Below are positions 1 through 8,642 of a stretch of DNA of 64,000 nucleotides, one piece after another. The position numbers and the translations under genes are program-made. Within the stretch, counting starts at the first letter, position 1, and each line of letters begins with the position of its first letter. Origin of the DNA: Psychrobacter sp. APC 3281 (GTDB taxonomy: Bacteria > Pseudomonadota > Gammaproteobacteria > Pseudomonadales > Moraxellaceae); contig NZ_JASDCS010000005.1 in NCBI RefSeq assembly GCF_030407815.1, forward strand, positions 186,001 through 250,000, written 5' to 3'. A model generated the notes under the pieces. It was given only the letters and a program-made list of their open reading frames with translations. It was not told where the DNA came from and made no database searches.

Positions 1-2
1 TT

Positions 3-176
3 ATTGCGATCAAGACTGTTTATGATAATAATGAAGTAGATTGCTCAGGCAATCAGATCGACCAGACTGATGAAGCGTTGATTGCATTTATTAATCATGA
101 TGGCAACCAGATGCAATGGTGCGCTGACCCTGATGGTAACGAATGCTTTATGAATTTTAATAGAGTGTTGCCATAA
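3..176 (+). CDS. 3' end of an unidentified protein (partial)
   Basis: An open frame runs in from the window edge and stops with TAA, giving 57 visible residues. The tail is acidic and Asn/Asp-rich, with three cysteines (C14, C40 and C48 of the visible part) and a short WCADPDGNECF stretch. Cysteine-containing acidic tails like this are common in exported or lipoprotein-type hypotheticals, but no family can be named. A strong hairpin terminator follows about 50 bases downstream, which supports this being a real gene end. The start and any signal peptide lie outside the window. Confidence 0.5.
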   Translation: MAIKTVYDNNEVDCSGNQIDQTDEALIAFINHDGNQMQWCADPDGNECFMNFNRVLP

Positions 177-227
177 TTAAAGATGCTCGTTGCACTTTAC
201 GTATGATTGACAGCTTATTGATGACAT

Positions 228-258
228 AAAAAAACCGCTATATTAATAGCGGTTTTTT
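228..258. terminator. Bidirectional intrinsic terminator
   Basis: A perfect stem (AAAAACCGCTAT paired with ATAGCGGTTTTT around a 4-base loop) has an A-run on one side and a T-run on the other. It can therefore end both the rightward partial gene and the leftward accBC transcripts. Confidence 0.9.
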
Positions 259-328
259 ATGTGCTGTTTTAATTCAAGTTGTGACTAAATTTACTAGACT
301 TAGCGAACTCTATAAGTAGTATTTTAGC

Positions 329-1690
329 CTACGAGTCTTTTTTAGCTTTATTCGCAGTCAGCAGCTCTCTTTCGAGATAGTGAATGTTTTGCGCTTCACG
401 AGTAAAGTTATCATCAGCCAAAATTACATCACGATGTAAAGGTATATTGGTTTTGATACCTTCGATAATCAGCTCATCAAGGGCATGTACTGTTTTAGCA
501 ATAGCTTGCTGACGAGTTTGACCGTGACAGATCAATTTACCAATCAATGAATCATAATAGGTCGGTATCTCATAGCCAGGGTATAGATGAGAGTCAAAGC
601 GGATACCAGAACCACTTGGCGTGAACAATTGACTGATAGTGCCTGGGCAAGGTACGAAAGTCGCTGCATCTTCAGCATTGATACGACATTCGATCGCATG
701 ACCTTGGATCTCAATCTCGCTTTGACGATAAGACAGGCCGTAACCAGCTGCGATTTTGAGCTGCTCGACCACAACATCGATACCAGTAATCATCTCAGTC
801 ACTGGATGCTCAACCTGTACACGAGTGTTCATTTCAATAAAGAAAAACTCGTTATTTTCAAACAAGAATTCAAACGTACCAGCACCGCGATACTTAACAA
901 GCTCGCACGCTTTTACGCACGCCTTTAAGATTGGCTCACGTACATCATCTGGGATGTCTGGAGCAGGTGCTTCTTCTAGCACTTTTTGATGGCGACGCTG
1001 CAATGAGCAATCACGGTCATATAGATGGATAGCATTACCATTACCATCACCCAACACCTGTACTTCTACGTGGCGCGGGTTCTGTAGATAGCGCTCCATA
1101 TAGACAGTGTCGTCACCGAACCAAAGCTCAGCTTCTTGTTTGGCCGCTTGTACTTGACCGATTAGTTCGTCAAAGCGTTCAACCACACGCATACCGCGTC
1201 CACCGCCGCCAGAAGCCGCTTTAATCAATAGTGGGAAGCCGATATTGCGGGCTTGCTCTTCAGCATTATGCAGAGTCACAGCGCCAACTGAACCAGGTAC
1301 GGTTGGTACGCCAGCTTTTTTCATGGCGTTGATGGCAGAAACTTTGTTGCCCATAAGGCGAATATGATCAGCATTAGGACCAACGAAGGTCAATCCGGCT
1401 TCTTCTACTTGTTCAGCAAATTCAGCATTCTCAGACAAAAATCCGTAACCGGGATGGATAGCATCTGCACCAGTGATTTCAGCAGCGGTTAAGATGGTAT
1501 TGATATCAAGGTAGCTTTGGTTAGCATTAGGCTTGCCAATACAAATTGCCTCATCAACAAAGCGCAAGTGCATCAAGTTGGCATCAGCAGTAGAATAGAC
1601 ACCTACCGTTTCGATACCTAGCGCTTTACAGGCGCGGACGATGCGCAGGGCAATTTCACCTCTGTTGGCAATGAGCAATTTTTTTATCAT
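329..1690 (-). CDS. accC: Acetyl-CoA carboxylase, biotin carboxylase subunit
   Basis: AccC carboxylates the biotin on AccB using ATP and bicarbonate, the first half-reaction of malonyl-CoA synthesis for fatty acids; it is cytosolic. The 453-residue length matches the family. Visible features are the N-terminal [15 protein letters not shown] start, the ATP-grasp glycine loop GGGGRGMR near residue 163, the [13 protein letters not shown] catalytic strand near residue 290, and a C-terminal biotin-carboxylase domain. An AAGGA ribosome site sits about 9 bases before the ATG. It lies 125 bases downstream of accB on the same strand, the usual accBC operon, and ends at the bidirectional terminator at 228-258. 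Confidence 0.97.
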   Translation of the reverse strand: MIKKLLIANRGEIALRIVRACKALGIETVGVYSTADANLMHLRFVDEAICIGKPNANQSYLDINTILTAAEITGADAIHPGYGFLSENAEFAEQVEEAGLTFVGPNADHIRLMGNKVSAINAMKKAGVPTVPGSVGAVTLHNAEEQARNIGFPLLIKAASGGGGRGMRVVERFDELIGQVQAAKQEAELWFGDDTVYMERYLQNPRHVEVQVLGDGNGNAIHLYDRDCSLQRRHQKVLEEAPAPDIPDDVREPILKACVKACELVKYRGAGTFEFLFENNEFFFIEMNTRVQVEHPVTEMITGIDVVVEQLKIAAGYGLSYRQSEIEIQGHAIECRINAEDAATFVPCPGTISQLFTPSGSGIRFDSHLYPGYEIPTYYDSLIGKLICHGQTRQQAIAKTVHALDELIIEGIKTNIPLHRDVILADDNFTREAQNIHYLERELLTANKAKKDS

Positions 1691-1815
1691 GGGTTCATCC
1701 TTGTCGAAGCGTCAGTCATTGACTGAGTTTCGATACATAGCATCAGGTTATTTAGCATTGACGCGGTATATATACCAAAAGTCAGCCATAATGAAATAAA
1801 GTATGGCAAATATCG

Positions 1816-2247
1816 TTACGCTTTATAGCGTATGACAGGTTGACCGAACTGTACGACTTCAGAGTTATCTACCAAGATTTCGTCAACAATACCACTTTGA
1901 GTCGCTTCAAGCGGGTTCATGATTTTCATAGCTTCGATAATACCTAAGGTATCACCTGCCTGAACCTTTTGACCGACTTTTACAAATGGTGGGTCATTAG
2001 GACTTGGTGCTGAATAGAAAACACCAACCATTGGTGAAGACTCAACGCTACCCGCTTTTTCTGCAGGTTTGCCTTCAACAGCGGCAGCAGGGGCAGCGCT
2101 CGCAGCTGGGGCAGCCATCATAGTTGGCACAGGCGCGTCATAGTGACGAGTTAAGCTAATATGCTCGTCGTCAGAACTGATTTCTAAATTAACCAGTTCA
2201 CTTTCTTCCATAAGGGCGATGAGGGTGCGTATTTTTTCAATATCCAT
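1816..2247 (-). CDS. accB: Acetyl-CoA carboxylase, biotin carboxyl carrier protein
   Basis: BCCP carries the carboxybiotin between the AccC and AccAD active sites. The 143-residue protein has the three usual parts: an N-terminal helix pair (residues 1-35), an Ala/Pro-rich flexible linker (about 37-66), and a C-terminal biotinyl domain. The domain contains EAMKIMN with the biotinylated lysine at K108. It is the first gene of the accBC pair. A candidate sigma-70 promoter lies about 70-95 bases upstream. The ribosome site before the ATG is weak, but the N-terminus fits the family. Confidence 0.97.
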   Translation of the reverse strand: MDIEKIRTLIALMEESELVNLEISSDDEHISLTRHYDAPVPTMMAAPAASAAPAAAVEGKPAEKAGSVESSPMVGVFYSAPSPNDPPFVKVGQKVQAGDTLGIIEAMKIMNPLEATQSGIVDEILVDNSEVVQFGQPVIRYKA

Positions 2248-2314
2248 AGTTTTTATCTGGCCTTGTACTAAATTCGAGAAATAGTGTAACTAAATATTGT
2301 CTAATTAATTGCTA

Positions 2315-2343
2315 ATGATACCTAGATTCAGGGCAATGAGCAA
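2315..2343 (-). promoter_or_regulatory. Candidate sigma-70 promoter for accBC
   Basis: On the minus strand, TTGCTC (-35) and TATCAT (-10) are separated by 17 bases and lie upstream of accB. The -10 matches consensus at five of six positions; the -35 matches only the TTG. This is a prediction by eye with no transcript data. Confidence 0.4.
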
Positions 2344-2487
2344 TCAATGTACAGTTGTTAACTGAGAATTTTTACATATTTTGACGTAAGCCATCTTTTT
2401 AGTAAGAAAATATCCACGATTTTTCATAGTCTGTATGATCAAATAACGCTAACAATGATTATAAAATACAATCCATGAGCAATTGGC

Positions 2488-3855
2488 TTAACCCCATAGC
2501 ACAGTTAAGCGTTTTTGCTGATAGCGTAGACGCAAAGTAAGTAAAATAGATGATAAGAATAAACCTGTAATCAACGCCATCCAAAATCCTTGTGCACCAA
2601 CGTCAGTGAAACGCACTAGATAGACGCCAAGTGGTAGGGCAACTAACCAATAGCAGAAGAGCGTTACCCACATCGGTATGGTGGTGTCTTGCATACCACG
2701 CAATATACCAGCGACGTTAACCTGCCAGCCATCAAATAACTGATAAGCAAGTGCAAAGATAAGCAAATGCATAGACTGGGCTCTAACCTCTGGGTTATCG
2801 GTGAATGCTGCCGCGAGTTCTGGTCTGAATAGCCATATCCCAAGCATGCAGGTCAAAGCGATCAATACCGTCCATACCAGTCCAGTAGCTTGCACTTGGC
2901 GCAGTGCTAATAGGTTTTTTTGACCAAATCGATTGGAGACCATGATAGTGAGCGCCATGGCGACCGATATCGGTATCATAAATAGCTGTGAGGTCACTGA
3001 CAGTGCCACTTGATGTGATGCTGTTGCCAGTTCACCCAATGGACTGATAACGAGTGCGCCTAAGCTAAACAAACTGGCTTCAAAGAAAATAGAGATGCCA
3101 ATAGGAATACCGAGTTTTAACAGCTTTTTAATCTGTGTACGATTAGGGCTAGAGAAGCCATAAAAAAATCGTGTGCTCACAAATTCGCGACGTTTCGTGA
3201 AGCTAGTATAGGCTGCAAGCAATAGGACATTTATCCATAATACCAATGCTGTCGCCACCCCGCAGCCTGCACCGCCCATTTCTGGCATCCCAAATAACCC
3301 ATGAATAAAAATATAGTTCAAAGGAATATCTGCGAGCAGGCCAATGATACTAATGACAGTTACAGGCTCAGGACGACCCAATGCCTCACAATAACTGCGT
3401 AGAACAGCATATACAGCGAGCGCTGGGAAACCAAATGAGACACCATGTAAATACTGTGTCGCTATCGGCTGAATGTTTTCTGGGACACCCATAATGCCAA
3501 GAACATTGGGAGCCAAATTGACAATGATAAAACCGATAATGCCAATGACACCTGCGGTCCATAGAGACTGCTGCGTGATATGTGGTACTTGGCCGTGCTG
3601 GTCTTGACCAATCGCTTCACCAATTAGAGGCGTGGTTGCGATAAGCACACCTGTGGCCAATAAAAACAGTGGTAGCCAAATACCAGACCCAACGGCTACC
3701 GCAGCCAAGTCAAGTGCCGAGACTTGACCTGCCATGATGGCATCGACCACGCCAAGTGCGGCTTGGCAAAACTGAGTGATTAAAATAGGGAGGGCGAGTA
3801 CGCCTAAACGTAAGCTGTAGCTTTTAAAATCTTTGAAAGACAATGGAAAAACCAT
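2488..3855 (-). CDS. MATE-family multidrug/Na+ (or H+) antiporter, NorM-like
   Basis: Inner-membrane exporter of the multidrug and toxic compound extrusion family. The roughly 455-residue protein has about twelve hydrophobic segments arranged as two MatE repeats. Family-like stretches include QAALGVVDAIMAGQ near residue 30 and the second-repeat GWQVNVAGILRGMQDT near residue 375. The ATG at 3855 is preferred; an in-frame TTG nine bases upstream would add three residues. Neither start has a strong ribosome site. The substrate cannot be read from sequence. It appears to be a single-gene unit between the EVE-domain gene and accB, all on the same strand. Confidence 0.9.
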   Translation of the reverse strand: MVFPLSFKDFKSYSLRLGVLALPILITQFCQAALGVVDAIMAGQVSALDLAAVAVGSGIWLPLFLLATGVLIATTPLIGEAIGQDQHGQVPHITQQSLWTAGVIGIIGFIIVNLAPNVLGIMGVPENIQPIATQYLHGVSFGFPALAVYAVLRSYCEALGRPEPVTVISIIGLLADIPLNYIFIHGLFGMPEMGGAGCGVATALVLWINVLLLAAYTSFTKRREFVSTRFFYGFSSPNRTQIKKLLKLGIPIGISIFFEASLFSLGALVISPLGELATASHQVALSVTSQLFMIPISVAMALTIMVSNRFGQKNLLALRQVQATGLVWTVLIALTCMLGIWLFRPELAAAFTDNPEVRAQSMHLLIFALAYQLFDGWQVNVAGILRGMQDTTIPMWVTLFCYWLVALPLGVYLVRFTDVGAQGFWMALITGLFLSSILLTLRLRYQQKRLTVLWG

Positions 3856-4057
3856 GGTAAGCAACTTTTTATTCTTTGCGGTAATTGTTATTAAGGTAGT
3901 TATTATTAATAAACAAACACTGCTATCAATCGACTAAGATTGACGCAGCAAGGAGAGCGTAGTGCCGACGATAATACTCCGATAAATAATATGAGCAAGC
4001 TTATAATGTTGCATAAGTAGATAGACAGAGTATGAAAATAAAAGTAAAGACACTAAA

Positions 4058-4097
4058 ATAAAAATAACCCGTCGATCCAAGTAGTGGATTGACAGGT
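4058..4097 (-). terminator. Probable intrinsic terminator after the EVE-domain gene
   Basis: On the minus strand ACCTGTCAATCCA can pair with TGGATCGACGGGT (one mismatch, one wobble). A T-rich run (TTATTTTTATTTT) follows, about 130 bases past the stop of the EVE-domain gene. Confidence 0.5.
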
Positions 4098-4195
4098 CAT
4101 ATACATAGTAAGATGGTAAAGAAGCCGCACTATGATGTCAACGCTTTAGCGCCGCTATGCAGGTATTAATCTTAGGTTTTTTGTACTCTGCTTCA

Positions 4196-4223
4196 TAGCC
4201 AATAGCCAATAGCCAATAGCCAA
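4196..4223. repeat. Four tandem copies of a 7-bp unit
   Basis: TAGCCAA is repeated four times without a mismatch. The array ends two bases before the stop codon of the EVE-domain gene (TCA on the + strand at 4225-4227), so it sits in that transcript's 3' untranslated region and is prone to slippage. Confidence 0.9.
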
Positions 4224-4224
4224 T

Positions 4225-4713
4225 TCAATAAGTTTGCTCCGGTAACAACTCAAGTGTCTCCGCCATATCCATAATCGCTCGCCAATGTTTGGGCTCTAAT
4301 GGAATCACTGTTAATTGCTGACAGCCTTTCCTTAGTAATAACGAGTCTTCCAAAGCTGGCAAAAACTTTAGCTCTGATAGTGGTAACACCTCTGTAAAAG
4401 CTTGCTCAAAAGCAAGATCAACCATATACCAACGAGGTGCATCTTCGGTCGCAATAGGATCATAATGACGATGCTCAGGGTGAAATTGAGTAGAATCAGG
4501 ATACCCTGCTGTAGTAACTGTCATAATACCAGCGACTCCAGACGGCTTGGCGCTAGAGTGATAAAAGAATACCTTGTCGCCAACTTTCATATCATCACGC
4601 ATAAAGTTACGTGCGCGGTAGTTGCGAACGCCGTCCCAACCGTCGGTGCCCAGGCGCTGCAAGTCTTCAATACCAAAAAATTTAGGGTTGGATTTCATTA
4701 ACCAATACGCCAT
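4225..4713 (-). CDS. EVE-domain protein
   Basis: A 162-residue single-domain protein of the EVE fold (PUA/YTH-related superfamily), whose members bind modified bases in RNA or DNA. Visible hallmarks are the N-terminal YWLMKSNP, GVRNYRARNFMRD near residue 29, KVGDKVFFYHS near residue 43, and PRWYMVDLAF near residue 93. An AAGGA ribosome site precedes the ATG. It is divergent from hemW and isolated from any restriction or modification genes, so a housekeeping RNA-related role is more likely than phage defence, but the ligand is unknown. Confidence 0.88.
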   Translation of the reverse strand: MAYWLMKSNPKFFGIEDLQRLGTDGWDGVRNYRARNFMRDDMKVGDKVFFYHSSAKPSGVAGIMTVTTAGYPDSTQFHPEHRHYDPIATEDAPRWYMVDLAFEQAFTEVLPLSELKFLPALEDSLLLRKGCQQLTVIPLEPKHWRAIMDMAETLELLPEQTY

Positions 4714-5005
4714 ATATTTGTCCTTCGATTTTTTGTTTATTTTTCAATTTGTTCTTAAAATTATCAGAGTTAGTTTCTCTTAGCTCGCTCTCAACCCCGT
4801 TTTTAATAGTGTCTGTTCTTAGTAGAGGCTGTTTTTAATAGAGTCTCTATATACTGCCCATAAGTTGCCATGGTGAATAGGGCGTTTATACGTGTTTTTG
4901 TTAATAGTTTTATGATAGATAGGCTTTTCTTTATCTCATCTAGTCGCTATCCTAGCGTTACTTTTGATATCGATCATCATTGCTCACTACAAAATAAGTT
5001 TATTT

Positions 5006-6340
5006 ATGCCCAAAGTGAATACAGACAGTATGCTAAATGACCTGAATACGTTAAGTCTTACTGAACCAACGACGGATACTATCGCGGTAGACGTGACCGA
5101 CATTCCATTGTCTCTTTACATTCACATTCCGTGGTGTGTGAAGAAATGTCCTTATTGCGATTTTAATTCGCATGAGCTACCGATGGACAGTGAGCTATCC
5201 ATGTATGAGGAATACGTCGATGCGTTACTGTTAGATGCCGCAATGCAGCAACCTTTAGCTCAGGGCCGAGAGATTGGTTCGATATTTATCGGTGGTGGTA
5301 CGCCGTCTTTGCTACCTATCACTCAGTATCAGAGATTGTTTACTGGGTTACGTACATGTTTTGAATTTGCAGAAGACATCGAAGTCACGATGGAGGCCAA
5401 TCCCGGCACACTTGAGCATGCACCATTTGCTCAGTATTTAGAGGTTGGTATCAATCGTTTGTCTATCGGCGTACAGAGCTTTGCCGCTGATAAGCTAAAG
5501 GTACTTGGGCGTATCCATGATCCTGTACAAGCGTTATCAGCAATTCGCGCTGCCAAAGCGGCTGGATTTGCACGGGTCAACGTCGACCTGATGCACGGTC
5601 TACCACAGCAAACCATGAATGAAGCGCTAGAAGATATCCAAATGGCGCATGATGCTGGCGCAACGCATATCTCTTGGTATCAACTGACTATTGAGCCAAA
5701 CACCGTATTTTACCGCAGTCAGCCTATTTTACCCGATGAAGACAATTTGGCAGATATCGAACAAGCAGGTCAGTCGCTATTGCAGCAATTAGGCTATCGC
5801 AATTATGAGGTGTCAGCATGGGCAGGTGCGTCAGACAAATCATGTCGTCATAATATCAACTATTGGCAGTTTGGCGATTATCTAGCCATTGGCGCTGGGG
5901 CACATGGTAAAGTAACGATTGGTCGTGACGATAGCAATAGTGGTCATTCATCAGACGTAAAAGACAAAATGGAAGATGACTTGTTAGTAATGTCAGGCAT
6001 CTATCGTTTTAGCAAATCACGTTTGCCAAAAGATTATGTAGTAATGAATCCAGATACCACAGAGAAGTCTGAAATACACCAAATCACACCAAAAATGGTT
6101 GGCTGGCAAGCGATTGATCAAGAGGAGTTAGTGAGCGAATTTATGCTAAACGCACTACGCTTACATGGCGGCGTCGATTGGTCACTGTTTGAAAAGAGAA
6201 CTGGATTAACGCTTGATAGTATTGCTGAACAAGTGAACAGTTTAGTCAAACAAGGATTGTTGGTAGATAGTGATACGCAGTTGCAACCGACCGTATTAGG
6301 ACAGCGTTATCTCAATCAGATATTACGCGCGTTTTTATAA
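5006..6340 (+). CDS. hemW: Radical SAM heme chaperone HemW
   Basis: HemW is a radical-SAM-fold protein that binds heme and delivers it to target proteins. It was formerly annotated as oxygen-independent coproporphyrinogen oxidase. The CxxxCxxC cluster motif (WCVKKCPYC) is followed by DFNSH, and the family glycine run FIGGGTPSLL is present. HemN-specific N-terminal extensions are absent. The frame extends upstream to a TTG at 4964, but the ATG at 5006 is preferred (444 residues); no clear ribosome site decides between them. A polar insertion (SNSGHSSDVKDKMEDD) lies about two-thirds along. It is convergent with the entericidin-like gene across a shared terminator. Confidence 0.93.
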   Translation: MPKVNTDSMLNDLNTLSLTEPTTDTIAVDVTDIPLSLYIHIPWCVKKCPYCDFNSHELPMDSELSMYEEYVDALLLDAAMQQPLAQGREIGSIFIGGGTPSLLPITQYQRLFTGLRTCFEFAEDIEVTMEANPGTLEHAPFAQYLEVGINRLSIGVQSFAADKLKVLGRIHDPVQALSAIRAAKAAGFARVNVDLMHGLPQQTMNEALEDIQMAHDAGATHISWYQLTIEPNTVFYRSQPILPDEDNLADIEQAGQSLLQQLGYRNYEVSAWAGASDKSCRHNINYWQFGDYLAIGAGAHGKVTIGRDDSNSGHSSDVKDKMEDDLLVMSGIYRFSKSRLPKDYVVMNPDTTEKSEIHQITPKMVGWQAIDQEELVSEFMLNALRLHGGVDWSLFEKRTGLTLDSIAEQVNSLVKQGLLVDSDTQLQPTVLGQRYLNQILRAFL

Positions 6341-6385
6341 AAACTTGCTTGAGTAATTGTTTAATAGCAGCGAAGTAAGAACACA

Positions 6386-6419
6386 AAAAAGACTTATCAA
6401 ATGAATGATAAGCCTTTTT
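6386..6419. terminator. Bidirectional terminator between hemW and the small lipoprotein gene
   Basis: An A-run, a 14-bp stem with one mismatch (GACTTATCA against TGATAAGCC) and a T-run lie between two convergent genes, so it can serve both. Confidence 0.85.
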
Positions 6420-6441
6420 AAAAATCTAAAAAAAGCAGACC

Positions 6442-6582
6442 TTAGATTTTATCTTGTACGTCTTGTGCGCCGCCAGTTACAGCATTTCCGGCGCTTGATA
6501 CGTCTTGGCCAAGGCCTTTGAACGTGTTGCAACCAGTTAGAACGAACATAGCAGTTAAAGATGCGATGATTACTTTTTTCAT
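6442..6582 (-). CDS. Entericidin-like small lipoprotein
   Basis: A 46-residue secreted lipoprotein. It begins MKKVIIASLTAMFVLTGC: a signal peptide with an LTGC lipobox, so the mature protein would start at C18. The mature part is short and Gly/Asp-rich (GLGQDVSSAGNAVTGGAQDV), as in the EcnA/EcnB entericidin family. A GAGGA ribosome site lies 9 bases before this ATG, which rules out a longer frame opening upstream. In Enterobacteria the family forms an antidote/toxin pair, but a single copy here more likely acts as an envelope-stress lipoprotein. Confidence 0.85.
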   Translation of the reverse strand: MKKVIIASLTAMFVLTGCNTFKGLGQDVSSAGNAVTGGAQDVQDKI

Positions 6583-6843
6583 AATAGTATCCTCAAAGAT
6601 AAATGAATGGTTATAAATAACAACAGTGACGCTAAGCATCGTGCTCAAGCTTCACTGAAGGGGTATTGGATGAGACAGTCATACATAAATGCTATCGCGC
6701 TATCCATTACAGACATCATAATGAAAGTTAAAAACGCTGCACAGTATCAAAATGTAATTATTGGCAGTAAACTGTAACTTTCGATTACCTACTGCTCATA
6801 AACTTAAATAATAGAGCGTTGAATATTTGTGGAGTAAACAAGT

Positions 6844-7404
6844 ATGACCATTCATATCGTGTTGGTCGCCCCAAAAATGCCAAGCAATACTGGCAACATT
6901 ATTCGCTTGTGTGCCAACAGCGGCGCGCAGCTGCATTTAGTCAGACCATTAGGGTTTGAGCTTGATGACAAAAAGCTACGCCGCGCAGGTCTGGATTATC
7001 ATGAATATGCTCATTTACAGGTGCATGATGATTGGATAGCTGCAAGGCAAGCACTACAAGCTGCTGACTGCCATGTCGTTACGGCATTGACAACCAAGCT
7101 TAGCAAACCGTTTTACGATTATGACTTTGGTAAAAACTCGGACTCTGACGCATCTGATAATTCTGCTATGCCTAATATTGCGCTGGTTTTCGGTTCTGAG
7201 ACAGCAGGTCTGGCAGACGATATACGTGAAGATATCGGTGCTAATAATTGGCTAAGACTGCCCATGCTAGCTGACTCGCGTAGTTTGAACTTATCAAATA
7301 GCGTAGCCATTTGTTTGTACGAGATATGGCGACAGCAAGGGTTTACAGGCGATGAAGGTCGTAGCGTTGGTTATGAGACATTGACAGTCTATGACCCAAA
7401 ATAG
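6844..7404 (+). CDS. trmL: tRNA (cytidine/uridine-2'-O-)-methyltransferase TrmL
   Basis: SPOUT-class methyltransferase that 2'-O-methylates the wobble nucleotide (position 34) of some leucine tRNAs using S-adenosylmethionine. The 186-residue protein opens with IVLVAPKMPSNTGNIIRLC. It carries the trefoil-knot motifs LVFGSETAGL (about residue 118) and SRSLNLSNSVAICLYE (about 141), which define the family. A short polar insert (NSDSDASDNSAMP) precedes the knot. A GGAG ribosome site is present. It is convergent with the tus operon, which modifies the same wobble position in other tRNAs. Confidence 0.95.
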   Translation: MTIHIVLVAPKMPSNTGNIIRLCANSGAQLHLVRPLGFELDDKKLRRAGLDYHEYAHLQVHDDWIAARQALQAADCHVVTALTTKLSKPFYDYDFGKNSDSDASDNSAMPNIALVFGSETAGLADDIREDIGANNWLRLPMLADSRSLNLSNSVAICLYEIWRQQGFTGDEGRSVGYETLTVYDPK

Positions 7405-7431
7405 ATCCTCTTAAAAGGCAGTTGTATACGT

Positions 7432-7491
7432 AATGAGTAGTTAAGTACTGCTCATTTTAGTACTCTCAGTTTACGATAAGAGAGTACTAAA
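7432..7491. terminator. Two back-to-back hairpins between convergent trmL and tusE
   Basis: The first hairpin (AATGAGTAG with CTGCTCATT, then TTTTAGT) resembles a rightward terminator for trmL. It overlaps a second, perfect 12-bp inverted repeat (TTTAGTACTCTC / GAGAGTACTAAA, 7456-7491). Confidence 0.6.
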
Positions 7492-7514
7492 GCTTTACAG
7501 TAGAGCGGAACTAT

Positions 7515-7871
7515 TTATAAACAGTTCGGTGGTTTTGGTAATCCTGCCAAACGATTGACATGACGCGCAACCAAACCTGTATTAAACAATTGCTGTAGCT
7601 TTTGATTGCTAATATCAAGTTCTGGCAAAGTCTTTTGTAGCCATTTAATTAATGGACGGGTTGCTGGCGCGTGATTAAATTTGTCAAAAAACGCGCGCAC
7701 TTGTTGCAAAACTTCTAAATGCTCATCGCTCAGATTAACCTCTAACGTGTCTGCCAATTGCTGCGCGATAGCAGGCGTCCAAATCGTATGGTCACATAGA
7801 TGGCCGTCTTGATCTAATTCGATATCAGCCGCTGATAATGCAGCGTTGTGAGTGGTCATGTCATTACTCAT
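7515..7871 (-). CDS. tusE: Sulfur relay protein TusE (DsrC family)
   Basis: TusE accepts persulfide from TusBCD and passes it to MnmA for 2-thiolation of wobble uridine in Lys, Glu and Gln tRNAs. The 118-residue protein ends GLPKPPNCL, where the penultimate cysteine C117 is the sulfur carrier. It has the DsrC-type PATRPLIKWLQK segment near residue 63. Its ATG overlaps the TGA of the upstream tusB (ATGA), implying translational coupling. It is the last gene of the tusDCBE operon. Confidence 0.95.
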   Translation of the reverse strand: MSNDMTTHNAALSAADIELDQDGHLCDHTIWTPAIAQQLADTLEVNLSDEHLEVLQQVRAFFDKFNHAPATRPLIKWLQKTLPELDISNQKLQQLFNTGLVARHVNRLAGLPKPPNCL

Positions 7872-8197
7872 AAGGCAATCGTCACCACTTTGTCAAACTG
7901 ACTGCTCTGAGTCAGATTCACCCATTCTGCGTCGGTTAAAATAGCAGTCAACTTAGTTTCTAAATTAAGTTTGCCAGTTGTATTTGTTGTGAGCTGGGCG
8001 ATGTCATCTGCTAATGCGTAAATACCAGCAATATCCTCGATATCGCTATCATTTAAATAAGCATTGAGCCAGTCGATAAAAGCAGGAGTGCTGCCGAGTA
8101 ACATAATACTATCGCCCGTGCGCCAAGTGCGAGACATCTCTTCAGTACTGCGTCTAAGGGTATCCATCGTACTATGCAATTGATATAAAGTTGCCAT
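7868..8197 (-). CDS. tusB: Sulfur relay protein TusB (DsrH family)
   Basis: Subunit of the TusBCD hexamer that receives sulfur from TusA. The 109-residue protein begins MATLYQLHST. It carries GDSIMLLGS near residue 28 and GIYALADDI near 59, as in the TusB/DsrH family. Overall similarity to enteric TusB is modest, so position in the operon carries much of the call. It overlaps tusE by four bases. Confidence 0.85.
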   Translation of the reverse strand: MATLYQLHSTMDTLRRSTEEMSRTWRTGDSIMLLGSTPAFIDWLNAYLNDSDIEDIAGIYALADDIAQLTTNTTGKLNLETKLTAILTDAEWVNLTQSSQFDKVVTIAL

Positions 8198-8251
8198 AAA
8201 GGTGTCCGATTACGTGCTTTATTATTTTATAAATATAAGTAATATAGTAGT

Positions 8252-8575
8252 TTAAAAGGTAAATATCTGCTCAAAGTCTTTTGAGTTGATGACCTCTGGC
8301 ACGAGTGTGAGCTGTGATGCCAGATCTGTCGGTAACATACCAGTGACCCAGCCACTAAAGACATCATCAGGTAGCCAAGCTGCGGGCATATCGTAAAGCT
8401 CAAGTGACTGAATCATGCCATGCAGTCGCGAGTCAGATTGCATCAATAAGCCAAAGACCGGCGCATCTAAGAACAATTGCACCTCATGACCAAATGTCGC
8501 TAAAGTTAGCGCAAGTGCACAGCCTTCGTAGCTTGCTGCTTCAGTAGGCGTATGCAGCTGAATTAATAATCTCAT
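8252..8575 (-). CDS. tusC: Sulfur relay protein TusC (DsrF family)
   Basis: Subunit of the TusBCD complex. The 107-residue protein has SYEGCALALTLATFGHEVQL near residue 15 and LELYDMPAAWLPDD near 77. It matches the DsrE/DsrF-like fold and the LYDIE-type loop of TusC. It sits between tusD and tusB on the same strand, with gaps of about 55-70 bases, consistent with one transcript. Confidence 0.87.
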   Translation of the reverse strand: MRLLIQLHTPTEAASYEGCALALTLATFGHEVQLFLDAPVFGLLMQSDSRLHGMIQSLELYDMPAAWLPDDVFSGWVTGMLPTDLASQLTLVPEVINSKDFEQIFTF

Positions 8576-8642
8576 GATCTATTCCTAAAAATATTTACCG
8601 CTACCAGTGATCTCAATAGACAAACCATCAAACGACACGCTA

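Larger units (their letters stand above)
3856..4224. other. 369-base intergenic region
   Basis: AT-rich spacer between two leftward genes. It holds a terminator-like hairpin (4058-4097) and a four-copy heptamer repeat at the 3' end of the EVE gene (4196-4223). No convincing ORF or RNA gene was seen. Confidence 0.6.

Noticed and set aside
4190..4225. Tandem repeats as a CRISPR array
   Set aside because: Seven-base units without spacers are simple tandem repeats, not CRISPR repeats.
6442..6648. A 68-residue form of the small lipoprotein gene
   Set aside because: The signal peptide, lipobox and GAGGA ribosome site place the start at the ATG at 6582; the upstream part is 5' leader.
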